Below are positions 5,668 through 11,986 of a stretch of DNA of 11,986 nt, piece after piece. Under the pieces are notes generated by a model. It worked only from the letters and a program-made list of their open reading frames with translations. It was not told the origin of the DNA and did no database searches. Within the stretch, counting starts at the first letter, position 1. Each line of letters opens with the position of its first letter. The position numbers and the translations under genes were made by a program. Source of the DNA: Candidatus Njordarchaeum guaymasense (GTDB lineage: Archaea; Asgardarchaeota; Njordarchaeia; Njordarchaeales; Njordarchaeaceae). The stretch spans positions 1 to 11,986 of the forward strand of contig JAUQYT010000075.1 of the NCBI GenBank assembly GCA_030587605.1, written 5' to 3'.

Positions 5668-6224
5668 GGAACCAAGTGGCAACAATAGAATTTCTAATAG
5701 TGCCAACTGACCAGAAAGAACTGATTCTGAGTAGAATTGACGAAGTACTCGGGCAAGGAGTGGGACACAGGATAACTGGTGACATGGATATCATCGTAGC
5801 AACTGGTAAGCGGGCCGAGGTGTTCATAGTTCCACACACGGTTCTAGATGTTTTCAGGAAGACCCAAGGGAAACGTAATCCCTACTGCCTAGGAATCTAT
5901 GTTGGAGACCTCGTTGATGATGAGTTTCTACTTAGTATTGAAGGAGCAACTCTGTGCTCTCCCTATACGACAAGGAAAGTAAAAGTATCGGATAAAGGTG
6001 AACAAGCTGTCCTATATGGCAGAGACATCAGGTGCGACCTCATTAGGGATTTCCCATCTATCATACGCAAAGGCGAAAAGGTCTTGGTAATCAATGTTTT
6101 TGATGAAACGATGGCTATAGGCAAGGCATTAGTGGATGGAGAAGAGTTTTCTGCCCTTCCTAAGGAGAAAGTCGCAGTAGAGAATATTCTTGACCGAGGC
6201 TGGTACCTTAGGAAAGGCACCTAA
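5664..6224 (+). CDS. NIP7-like PUA-domain RNA-binding protein
   Basis: 186 residues from GTG 5664, overlapping the methyltransferase stop as GTGA. An alternative GTG at 5676 (182 residues) has a better ribosome site, GGTGAGG, just upstream. The centre (GIYVGDLVDDEFLLSIEGA, about 77-95) and LYGRDI (about 117-122) resemble the NIP7/UPF0113 family, in which an N-terminal alpha/beta domain is followed by a C-terminal PUA domain. The C-terminal half ends with a PUA-like pattern: VINVFDETMAIGKALV, a short loop, then AVENILDRGWYLRKG. NIP7 acts in ribosome biogenesis, and PUA domains bind structured RNA. With the overlapping methyltransferase gene, a role in guiding or assisting RNA modification is plausible but inferred. 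The family call is moderate. Confidence 0.75.
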   Translation: MRNQVATIEFLIVPTDQKELILSRIDEVLGQGVGHRITGDMDIIVATGKRAEVFIVPHTVLDVFRKTQGKRNPYCLGIYVGDLVDDEFLLSIEGATLCSPYTTRKVKVSDKGEQAVLYGRDIRCDLIRDFPSIIRKGEKVLVINVFDETMAIGKALVDGEEFSALPKEKVAVENILDRGWYLRKGT

Positions 6225-6245
6225 TAACAATGCAACATCCCTAAA

Positions 6246-6253
6246 TTTAAAAG
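6246..6253 (+). promoter_or_regulatory. TATA box upstream of the FKBP gene
   Basis: TTTAAAAG lies within AAATTTAAAAG, 22 nt after the previous stop codon. Its centre predicts transcription starting near 6275, next to the ATG at 6276 and about 38 nt before ATG 6314. Confidence 0.5.
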
Positions 6254-6275
6254 AGCGATCAACGCTTCTCATTAA

Positions 6276-6317
6276 ATGCGCATAATTGTCTCACAGGGTT
6301 GGTGCCCAAGCTTATGA
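6276..6317 (+). CDS. Possible 13-codon leaderless upstream ORF
   Basis: ATG 6276 opens MRIIVSQGWCPSL and stops at TGA 6315-6317, overlapping the FKBP start as ATGA. The predicted transcription start sits at or one base before this ATG, so it could be read as a leaderless ORF coupled to FKBP translation. A chance ORF of this length is common, hence low confidence. Confidence 0.3.
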   Translation: MRIIVSQGWCPSL

Positions 6318-7066
6318 CACCTCAGAAATCCGCATCTACAAAAGAGGGAATACAAGAAACAGGAGACATAATAAAGACAGGGGACTTTGTGATTGTCGAC
6401 TATGTAGGAAGAGTCAAGGATACTGGAAGTCTCTTTGATCTAACCGTAGAGGACATCGCAAGGAAAGAGAAGGTCTACCACGAAGACGAAGCCTACGGAC
6501 CAAGGCTGGTGGTAGTCGGTGAGGGGTTAATGCTTAAAGGTTTCGAGGAAGCGCTGACAACGATGAAAGTTGGGGAATCCAAGACAGTCGAGTTACCACC
6601 AGAGAAGGCTTTTGGTCCTAGAGACTCCAGCAAAGTCAAAGTCTACCCAGTTTCAGCATTTAGGAAGAGTGATGTAAAGCCTTACGTTGGCGCAAGACTG
6701 ACTATTGAAGGGAAGACAGGGATCGTTCAGAGCGTCGGAGGCGGCAGAGTAAGAGTAGATTTCAACCCTCTCCTAGCAGGGAAGACACTCGCATACGATG
6801 TTACTACAAGGAAGAAGATTGTAGACGAAACTGAGAAACTGAACGAATTGATAAAGCGTCGTATCAAAGGCGCTGACGCATCCAAGTTCCAAATAGCCAG
6901 AGAAGCCGGAACAGTGTCCATAACTATGCCGAAAGAAACGTACCTCATCGAAGGAATTCAACTAGCGAAGACAATGATTGCTAGGGACATATTGAAGAAC
7001 ATTGATGGATCTAGCCTTGTCAGGTTTGTGGAAGCCTTCGACAAAGAAACTTTCAAGTTGAAGTAG
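6314..7066 (+). CDS. Long archaeal FKBP-type peptidyl-prolyl isomerase (SlyD-like with insert domain)
   Basis: 250 residues from ATG 6314, chosen over TTG 6299 and GTG 6302 because GGTTGGTG precedes it as a ribosome site. The FKBP domain starts near residue 22 (GDFVIVDYVGRV, then FD) and includes GEGLMLKGFEEAL and the VELPPEKAFGPRD segment. An insert-in-flap chaperone domain follows (about 106-155) and the fold closes with FNPLLAGKTLAYDV, as in SlyD. A C-terminal extension of about 85 residues, typical of the long archaeal FKBPs such as M. jannaschii FKBP26, completes it. Role: cis-trans isomerisation at proline and cytosolic chaperone activity. No signal peptide. Its 3' end overlaps the convergent UPF0179 gene by 14 nt, so the two mRNAs can pair at their ends. 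Confidence 0.93.
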   Translation: MTPQKSASTKEGIQETGDIIKTGDFVIVDYVGRVKDTGSLFDLTVEDIARKEKVYHEDEAYGPRLVVVGEGLMLKGFEEALTTMKVGESKTVELPPEKAFGPRDSSKVKVYPVSAFRKSDVKPYVGARLTIEGKTGIVQSVGGGRVRVDFNPLLAGKTLAYDVTTRKKIVDETEKLNELIKRRIKGADASKFQIAREAGTVSITMPKETYLIEGIQLAKTMIARDILKNIDGSSLVRFVEAFDKETFKLK

Positions 7067-7508
7067 TTGCAGCCCTTCTAAGCCGAACTATGCCGAGCTG
7101 TCTTCCCGAAAAGCACTTTTGCCCCATCTTCTCAATTACTTCTTCTATTCTGCACTTGTCTCCCTTGCCTAGACCCAATGGATTGCATTTTCTGAACTCA
7201 CTACAATCGACGCGTTCACACTTCGGTGGGAGATAGGTTATTAGGGCACCCGGGACGCAAGACCTTATATCCAACGTTGACAAGACTGATGCTTCTCTCA
7301 CTTCGACCAATGTGACTCCTCCTTCATGAATAGGGCACTTATGCACAATGTCCCGTGACCCAACCACTTCATATACTCTACCTGGTTCAAGCTTCTGGCA
7401 GACTTCGGCGAGCTTACAACCCTTACACTCATTAACCGCACCGCAATGCAGGAAAGTCAAACCAACTTTCGCCTGCTTGGTTCCAACCAAAGTCACGATA
7501 GTCGACAT
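7053..7508 (-). CDS. UPF0179 family cysteine-rich archaeal protein
   Basis: 151 residues from ATG 7508; GTGATC five bases upstream is a good archaeal ribosome site, so the longer frame to 7577 is rejected. The sequence fits UPF0179: MSTIVTLVG start, CGAVNECKGCKLAEVC (22-37), LEPGRVYEVV, and HKCPIHEGGVTLVEV (56-70). Eleven cysteines (22, 28, 31, 37, 58, 84, 97, 102, 108, 119, 132) include a CxxCx5C group and a C-terminal series, suggesting bound metal or an Fe-S cluster. Function is unknown in the family. It lies 86 nt downstream of the glycerol-1-phosphate dehydrogenase gene on the same strand and may share its transcript. Confidence 0.88.
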   Translation of the reverse strand: MSTIVTLVGTKQAKVGLTFLHCGAVNECKGCKLAEVCQKLEPGRVYEVVGSRDIVHKCPIHEGGVTLVEVREASVLSTLDIRSCVPGALITYLPPKCERVDCSEFRKCNPLGLGKGDKCRIEEVIEKMGQKCFSGRQLGIVRLRRAATTST

Positions 7509-7594
7509 CAAGCGATCACTTTCAAGACGAAGAAGATCATACTGTACTAGGAGATGCACATTTCCTGTGAAACCCAACTCAGTACTATTGCTGT

Positions 7595-8647
7595 TTATAT
7601 TACGCCAGTCACCTTTGCTAGTCTCTTGGCAGCTTCTTCTGTCAATCCCTTCTCGCCCAGGATCGTATAGCGCTCAGGGCGCGTAGTGTGAGCTTTGTGT
7701 AAGGCTTGTACTATGATGTCATCGCTAATCCCTAGTTCAGCGCCACTCGTGGGTGCTCCTATAGTTTTAAGTGATTGTTTTATGTTCATCCAGTTGCCAC
7801 CATGTAGGTACTCCATCATTATCGTCCCTACTCCACATTGCATTCCATGTAGCGCAGGTTTTGGTGCTATCTGATCCAGCGCGTGACTAAACATGTGTTC
7901 GGAGCCACTGGCGGGTCTGCTGCTCCCCGCAATGCACATAGATATGCCACTTGAGATCAAAGCCTCCAAAACTACTCGGAGAGCCGGTTCCGTTCTATCT
8001 CTGATGATCAGCTTGTTCCTGAGAATGACAGCAGCGCTAAGTTTAGCTATTGACGCAGCATATTCACCATAATACTCGTTACGAAGCTTGTACGATAGCT
8101 TCCAGTCCTTCACAGCAGTCCAATTAGCAATAGCATCACCGCACCCAGCAACCAGCAACTTATCAGGGGCTTTCGCGATCACTCCAATATCAGCAATCAC
8201 TGCTAGAGGTGCGTGGGCCTTCATTGAATGGGGTTTATCAATCCCTTTAACGGATGCTTGGGGGGAGGCAACACCATCGTGGGAGGCAGCGGTCGGGATA
8301 CTGACAAATGGTATATGTTCGTTGAATGAGGACAGTTTAGCTACATCTATGCTTCTGCCTCCGCCGATTCCCAATACGAAACTCGCACCTGTTCCGCGTA
8401 TTTTTCTTTGTGCCTCGTCAACAGCTTCAACATCGGCTGCTTCTATTATAAGCAGAGCAATTTCATACTTCTCATCTTCAAGCGAATCTTTGACCTTTCC
8501 CCCCGCAACCCCCATCGTAGTTTCATCAGCTACTATCAGAGCTGGACCATTCAAACCCAATTCCTTGAAAGTTGTTCCACTAGAATCCAAGATATCTCGG
8601 CCGATTATTATGTGCCGAGGTAATTGTATCTGGTGTACAGGAAGCAT
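7595..8647 (-). CDS. egsA: sn-glycerol-1-phosphate dehydrogenase [NAD(P)+]
   Basis: 350 residues, the usual length. It reduces dihydroxyacetone phosphate to sn-glycerol-1-phosphate (EC 1.1.1.261), the step that sets the stereochemistry of archaeal ether lipids. The N-terminal Rossmann-like half carries the nucleotide-binding GIGGGRSID (93-101) and the conserved IPTAASHDGVASP (117-129). The C-terminal helical half carries the expected zinc ligands Asp171 (GCGDAIANW), His251 (SEHMFSHALD) and His267 (HGMQCG). ATG 8647 has a GGAGGA site 11 nt upstream. No residue appears missing, so the enzyme should be active. It is divergent from the proteasome gene and followed by the UPF0179 gene. Confidence 0.96.
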   Translation of the reverse strand: MLPVHQIQLPRHIIIGRDILDSSGTTFKELGLNGPALIVADETTMGVAGGKVKDSLEDEKYEIALLIIEAADVEAVDEAQRKIRGTGASFVLGIGGGRSIDVAKLSSFNEHIPFVSIPTAASHDGVASPQASVKGIDKPHSMKAHAPLAVIADIGVIAKAPDKLLVAGCGDAIANWTAVKDWKLSYKLRNEYYGEYAASIAKLSAAVILRNKLIIRDRTEPALRVVLEALISSGISMCIAGSSRPASGSEHMFSHALDQIAPKPALHGMQCGVGTIMMEYLHGGNWMNIKQSLKTIGAPTSGAELGISDDIIVQALHKAHTTRPERYTILGEKGLTEEAAKRLAKVTGVI

Positions 8648-8658
8648 TGCTTGGGCGT

Positions 8659-8664
8659 TCCTCC
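8659..8664 (-). promoter_or_regulatory. Ribosome binding site of egsA
   Basis: The minus strand reads GGAGGA, 11 nt before ATG 8647, supporting that start. Confidence 0.7.
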
Positions 8665-8737
8665 TTCGTAAGATGTTATCCTTGGCGGAAAATAGATGAC
8701 AAACGTGTCTCAGCTACTAGGTAATTCAACTAGACAC

Positions 8738-8747
8738 CTAAATATGG
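8738..8747 (-). promoter_or_regulatory. Putative TATA box of egsA
   Basis: The minus strand reads ATATTTAGG within the 273-nt divergent region, giving a predicted leader of about 65 nt. The rest of this region shows no gene and no clear structured RNA by eye. Confidence 0.4.
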
Positions 8748-8821
8748 TTGCTGTCAACAATAAGTGTTAGAGTTGAGATGCGATAATATAATTTGTGAAA
8801 GGTACTATGCCGACACGAAAT

Positions 8822-8831
8822 ACTTAAATAT
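8822..8831 (+). promoter_or_regulatory. Putative TATA box of the proteasome gene
   Basis: ACTTAAATAT, preceded by a purine-rich CGAAAT that could be the TFB-recognition element, predicts transcription from about 8853 and a leader near 68 nt. A second AT-rich stretch, GATAATATAA near 8782, is a weaker alternative. Confidence 0.5.
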
Positions 8832-8920
8832 CGGTTAGATTTCTTGTCGAGCCATCCTTGCAGATTCTGTATCTTCTATTTTACAAACTTCTCTCTCATT
8901 TTGGAGTGTGTAAGATCTAA

Positions 8921-9598
8921 ATGTGGAGGAACCCGAGGGAGAATGCGCCGGAGAACGTGTTAAAGGGAACTACGACTGTTGCCCTCACATGCAAGGATGG
9001 TGTAGTCTTGGCTACCGATAGGAGGGCAACTATGGGTTTCTACATCGCTTCAAAGACTGCGAAGAAACTCTATAAGATAGATGATCATGTCGCTGCTACG
9101 ATCGCTGGATCTGTCGCTGACGCCCAGAGAGTTATCGATGGCTTGCAAGCCGAAGCGAATATCTTTAAGGTTAGGACTGGCGTACCGATGGGAGTCAAAG
9201 CCACGGCCAATCTGCTTTCGGCAATTCTTTTCGAAGCAAGGTTGTACCCCTATTTCATGGAGGCTGTGATTGGTGGAATTGATGACGCTGGTCCCCAGCT
9301 ATTTGCACTCGATCCTGTAGGTAGTTTGACCTCCGAGAAGTTCATAGCTACAGGGAGCGGCGGACCGATAGCCTACGGATTGCTCGAAGATTCTTACTCC
9401 GACGAACTGAACGTAAAGGATGGGATATCATTAGTTATCAGAGCAACAAGATCCTCAATGGAGAGAGATGCTGCTTCTGGAAATGGATTTGATGTCGCCT
9501 ATATTACGAAGTCTGGTTATCATGAACTGTCTGAGGCCGAGATCGGAAAAGTCATTGAGGAGCTGAATGCAAGGAGAAAGAAGGCTTACTCTTCATAG
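8921..9598 (+). CDS. psmB: Archaeal 20S proteasome beta subunit (proteolytic)
   Basis: 225 residues. Beta subunits form the two inner rings of the 20S core and carry the protease sites. A 16-residue propeptide ends at Gly16, and autocleavage before Thr17 (LKG/TTTVAL) exposes the N-terminal threonine nucleophile. In mature numbering Asp17 (residue 33) and Lys33 (residue 49) fall exactly where expected. The supporting GSGGP serine (Ser146) and the RDAASGNG loop (Asp183, Ser186) are also present, so the subunit should be active. No alpha subunit gene lies in the window. The aCPSF1/FttA gene follows 64 nt downstream with a strong ribosome site and no obvious promoter, suggesting one transcript. 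Confidence 0.96.
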   Translation: MWRNPRENAPENVLKGTTTVALTCKDGVVLATDRRATMGFYIASKTAKKLYKIDDHVAATIAGSVADAQRVIDGLQAEANIFKVRTGVPMGVKATANLLSAILFEARLYPYFMEAVIGGIDDAGPQLFALDPVGSLTSEKFIATGSGGPIAYGLLEDSYSDELNVKDGISLVIRATRSSMERDAASGNGFDVAYITKSGYHELSEAEIGKVIEELNARRKKAYSS

Positions 9599-9649
9599 AG
9601 CTCCTCGAAGACGAGCGGTTCAAACTGAAAGACATCCAACAACTGATTA

Positions 9650-9656
9650 GGAGGAG
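9650..9656 (+). promoter_or_regulatory. Strong ribosome binding site of the aCPSF1/FttA gene
   Basis: GGAGGAG lies 6 nt before ATG 9663, close to a perfect complement of the archaeal 16S rRNA tail, and it fixes the start. Confidence 0.8.
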
Positions 9657-9662
9657 TCCACA

Positions 9663-11570
9663 ATGTCAACGCAAGACTCGTTAAATGATATTAGGCAGAC
9701 GATAATTCAAGGTCTACCCGATTTGGCAATGGTTAGCAACGTTGAGTTCGAGGGACCAGAGATAGCCGTGTATTCCAAGAATCCAAAGGTGTTGCTTGAG
9801 GATGGAGGATTTGTCAAGGAGCTTGCTAAGAAACTAAGGAAAAGGATAGTTTTGCGGTTTGACCCCAACGTTCGCGTTAACAAGGAGGAAGCAGAGAAGA
9901 GAATCAGAGAGATCATACCAACAGAGGCAGAGATAACTAGGATCTATTTCGATGACAACGTGGGCGAGGTTGTGATTGAGGCCAAGAAACCAGGACTCGT
10001 AATTGGTCGAAATGGGAACACGCTAGGGGAGATAACAAGGTTAACTTATTGGAGACCATCAGTCGTTAGAACTCCCCCGCTTGAATCCAGAACCGTAATG
10101 CAGATCTCAAACATAATGCAGAAAGAGAGCGATAAAAGAAAACAGATATTGAAGCAAGTCGGGCAAAGGATATACAGAACACCTGTTCTGAAGAATGAAT
10201 GGGTCAGAATAACAGCACTCGGCGGATTTCGAGAAGTAGGCCGGACGGCAATTCTGCTCCAAACACAAGAGAGCTCAGTCCTAATAGACTGTGGCGTCAA
10301 TGTAGGCAGCACGGAACACGCATTCCCAAAACTATCAGTAAATGAGTTCAACATAGATGAACTGGATGCAGTCATAATAACACATGCACACATAGACCAC
10401 TCAGGGTACCTTCCTTTTCTCTACAAGTATGGGTACAGGGGCCCAGTCTACTGCACGAAAGCCACAAAGAACCTAATGACACTCCTCCAGCTGGACTACC
10501 TGGATGTTGCAGAAAGAGAAGGCAAGCTTCTACCTTATAGCCCTAAGGACGTGAGAGAAACTGTTCTACACACAATTCCTCTAGACTACGGAGAAGTAAC
10601 TGATATCTCTCCAGACATTAGACTGACACTTCACAACGCAGGACACATCTTGGGTAGTGCTATAGCGCATCTCCATATAGGCGATGGACTTTACAATATA
10701 GCATATACTGGTGACTTCAAGTACGCGAAGACAAGACTACTTGAACCTGCAAATGCTAACTTCCCAAGACTTGAAACCTTGATCATGGAATCAACCTATG
10801 GCGGACAGAACGACGTAATGCCCCCAAGAAATAGAACGGAGGAGCAGCTAGCAAGAATCATAAAGGAGACAACCAGCAGACGGGGAAGGGTATTACTTCC
10901 TGTCTTAGCCGTCGGCAGAGCTCAGGAACTCATAATCGTCTTAGAGGAACTAGTGCGAAGGAGAATCATCGATGAGGTTCCTATATACATTGATGGAATG
11001 ACATCTGAAGCCACCGCTATTCACACAACACACCCCGAACTCCTAGCAAGAGATCTTAGAGAGAAAATCTTCCATCAGGGACTTAACCCCTTCTTAGCAG
11101 ACTGCTTTGTCAAGGTTGAGAGCAATGAGGCTAGAACCGACATAGCTGGAGGGGAACCATGTATCATAATAGCCGCCTCAGGCATGCTAACAGGTGGCCC
11201 AAGCGTTGAGTACTTCCGTCTAATGGCAAACGATGAGAAAAACTGCATGATATTCGTAAGTTACCAAGTCGAAGGAACCTTGGGGAGAAGGGTACAGAAG
11301 GGATGGCACGAAATCCCCATGCAACTAAGAGACGGCAGGACCGAAGTCGTTAATGTGAAAATGAGAGTTGACACTGTTGAAGGATTCTCAGGACACTCAG
11401 ACCGAAAACAACTTCTTGGCTACATTCGTCAAGTTACGCCCAGACCCGAACGAGTCATTCTTTGCCACGGTGAAAGCAGCAAATCCTCAAGCCTAGCTAC
11501 GGCAATACACAGCCAGTCTAGAATTGAGACTAGAATACCGCAAAACCTCGAATCTGTAAGGATGAAATAA
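9663..11570 (+). CDS. fttA: aCPSF1/FttA: KH, metallo-beta-lactamase, beta-CASP ribonuclease and transcription termination factor
   Basis: 635 residues, full length for the family. The N-terminal region (1-150) holds KH-type RNA-binding domains, with the GXXG loop GRNG at 115-118. The metallo-beta-lactamase core follows: D209, HAHIDH (241-246), GHILGS (327-332) and TGD (349-351) as zinc ligands. The beta-CASP part has ESTYGG (376-381, motif A), GHSD (577-580) and CHGE (601-604). All catalytic motifs look intact. In archaea this protein, related to eukaryotic CPSF73, cuts RNA at U-rich sites behind RNA polymerase and causes transcription termination; it also acts as an endo/5'-3' exonuclease. 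It probably shares a transcript with psmB. The 3' end faces the SepF gene with a 35-nt gap. Confidence 0.96.
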   Translation: MSTQDSLNDIRQTIIQGLPDLAMVSNVEFEGPEIAVYSKNPKVLLEDGGFVKELAKKLRKRIVLRFDPNVRVNKEEAEKRIREIIPTEAEITRIYFDDNVGEVVIEAKKPGLVIGRNGNTLGEITRLTYWRPSVVRTPPLESRTVMQISNIMQKESDKRKQILKQVGQRIYRTPVLKNEWVRITALGGFREVGRTAILLQTQESSVLIDCGVNVGSTEHAFPKLSVNEFNIDELDAVIITHAHIDHSGYLPFLYKYGYRGPVYCTKATKNLMTLLQLDYLDVAEREGKLLPYSPKDVRETVLHTIPLDYGEVTDISPDIRLTLHNAGHILGSAIAHLHIGDGLYNIAYTGDFKYAKTRLLEPANANFPRLETLIMESTYGGQNDVMPPRNRTEEQLARIIKETTSRRGRVLLPVLAVGRAQELIIVLEELVRRRIIDEVPIYIDGMTSEATAIHTTHPELLARDLREKIFHQGLNPFLADCFVKVESNEARTDIAGGEPCIIIAASGMLTGGPSVEYFRLMANDEKNCMIFVSYQVEGTLGRRVQKGWHEIPMQLRDGRTEVVNVKMRVDTVEGFSGHSDRKQLLGYIRQVTPRPERVILCHGESSKSSSLATAIHSQSRIETRIPQNLESVRMK

Positions 11571-11605
11571 GAACTCGCTCCGGGCTCCATCAGAAGTTAT
11601 GCGTT

Positions 11606-11986
11606 TTATGACGAGCCTTTCTTATAGATCTTCACAAAAGATGGGGTTATGACGATGTAGTCTTGCCCAAGCTGGGCTATGTCTCCACCAATACTTCTGC
11701 ATATTCCCCTGAGCTGGTCAACGACTCTCCTAAGCTCCCTGCTCTGTCCGACCTGCAATCGACCAATGTACATGATGACGATGTTACCTCGCTCTAACTC
11801 GCCAGAGACCTGTTGAATATCCGACAGACCCTGTAGATCCATAGACTTGATGTATATCACATCAGATTCATCTTGGGACGTGAGGCGCTTATCAGGTTCT
11901 TCTTCTTCAAGTACGCTCTTCAACTTTGTAATGTCAATCGACTCTGTATCTCCACTTATCTTCTCTTCTTTTTTCTGTTCCCTCTT
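11606..11986 (-). CDS. sepF: SepF-like cell division protein, N terminus beyond the window
   Basis: 126 residues are visible and the frame is open to the window edge, so the true start lies outside; the TTG at 11923 is internal. The core matches SepF/DUF552: DVIYIKSMDLQGLSDIQ, then GNIVIMYIG, a conserved helix with RRVVDQLRGICRSIGGDIAQLG and a closing strand YIVITPSFVKIYKK. SepF anchors FtsZ to the membrane in bacteria and in FtsZ-dividing archaea; an N-terminal amphipathic helix does the anchoring and would be in the missing part. The visible N-terminal segment is a highly charged linker. Its presence suggests FtsZ-based rather than only ESCRT-III division. Convergent with fttA. Confidence 0.85.
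   Translation of the reverse strand, partial: KREQKKEEKISGDTESIDITKLKSVLEEEEPDKRLTSQDESDVIYIKSMDLQGLSDIQQVSGELERGNIVIMYIGRLQVGQSRELRRVVDQLRGICRSIGGDIAQLGQDYIVITPSFVKIYKKGSS

Noticed and set aside
7509..7577. Longer start for the UPF0179 protein
   Set aside because: A TTG start with no ribosome site; ATG 7508 has GTGATC at the right spacing and matches the family N terminus.
8648..8920. C/D-box or other structured RNA in the divergent gap
   Set aside because: No paired RUGAUGA and CUGA boxes or convincing long stems could be found by eye.
1..11986. CRISPR array, insertion sequence, prophage or integration site
   Set aside because: No spaced direct repeats, transposase or integrase motifs, or terminal inverted repeats were seen; the content is core genes.

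Overview
The window comes from an archaeon. Evidence for this: a glycerol-1-phosphate dehydrogenase (the committing enzyme of archaeal lipids), a proteasome beta subunit with a short propeptide, a KH/metallo-beta-lactamase/beta-CASP protein of the aCPSF1 (FttA) type, an archaeal UPF0179 protein, a SepF homologue, TATA-box promoters, and tRNA genes interrupted by bulge-helix-bulge introns. An Arf-like small GTPase, a membrane-anchored Rad50-like ATPase and several introns per tRNA gene would fit the Thermoproteota/Bathyarchaeia or Asgard side of the archaea. That placement is inference; the window holds no rRNA to settle it.

Layout. 1-2121 (+): 5'-truncated SMC/Rad50-like ATPase whose coiled coil carries a transmembrane hairpin. 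2225-3061 (-): Arf-like GTPase with a long N-terminal extension. 3258-4148 (-): divergent NIF3-family protein. 4227-4613 (-): two tandem tRNA-Gly genes, anticodons TCC and GCC, which I read as containing two and three introns. 4714-6224 (+): a NOL1/NOP2/Sun RNA m5C methyltransferase overlapping a NIP7-like PUA protein. 6276-7066 (+): a possible 13-codon leader ORF, then a long FKBP-type prolyl isomerase. 7053-8647 (-): UPF0179 protein and glycerol-1-phosphate dehydrogenase. 8921-11570 (+): proteasome beta subunit followed by aCPSF1/FttA. 11606-11986 (-): SepF homologue, its N terminus cut by the window edge.

Most genes are core information-processing, proteostasis and membrane functions. The methyltransferase/PUA pair diverges from the tRNA-Gly genes across one AT-rich promoter region. 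The proteasome and termination-factor genes look like one transcription unit. I see no CRISPR array, insertion sequence, prophage or attachment site.

The most notable content is the pair of multi-intron tRNA-Gly genes. Both have extra sequence in the variable loop and an intron at T-loop position 59/60, and the GCC gene has a further D-loop intron. The T-loop introns form textbook bulge-helix-bulge motifs. Removing all five predicted introns leaves two 75-nt cloverleaves. Second is the membrane-anchored Rad50-like ATPase, in which a transmembrane hairpin sits where a zinc hook would be expected.
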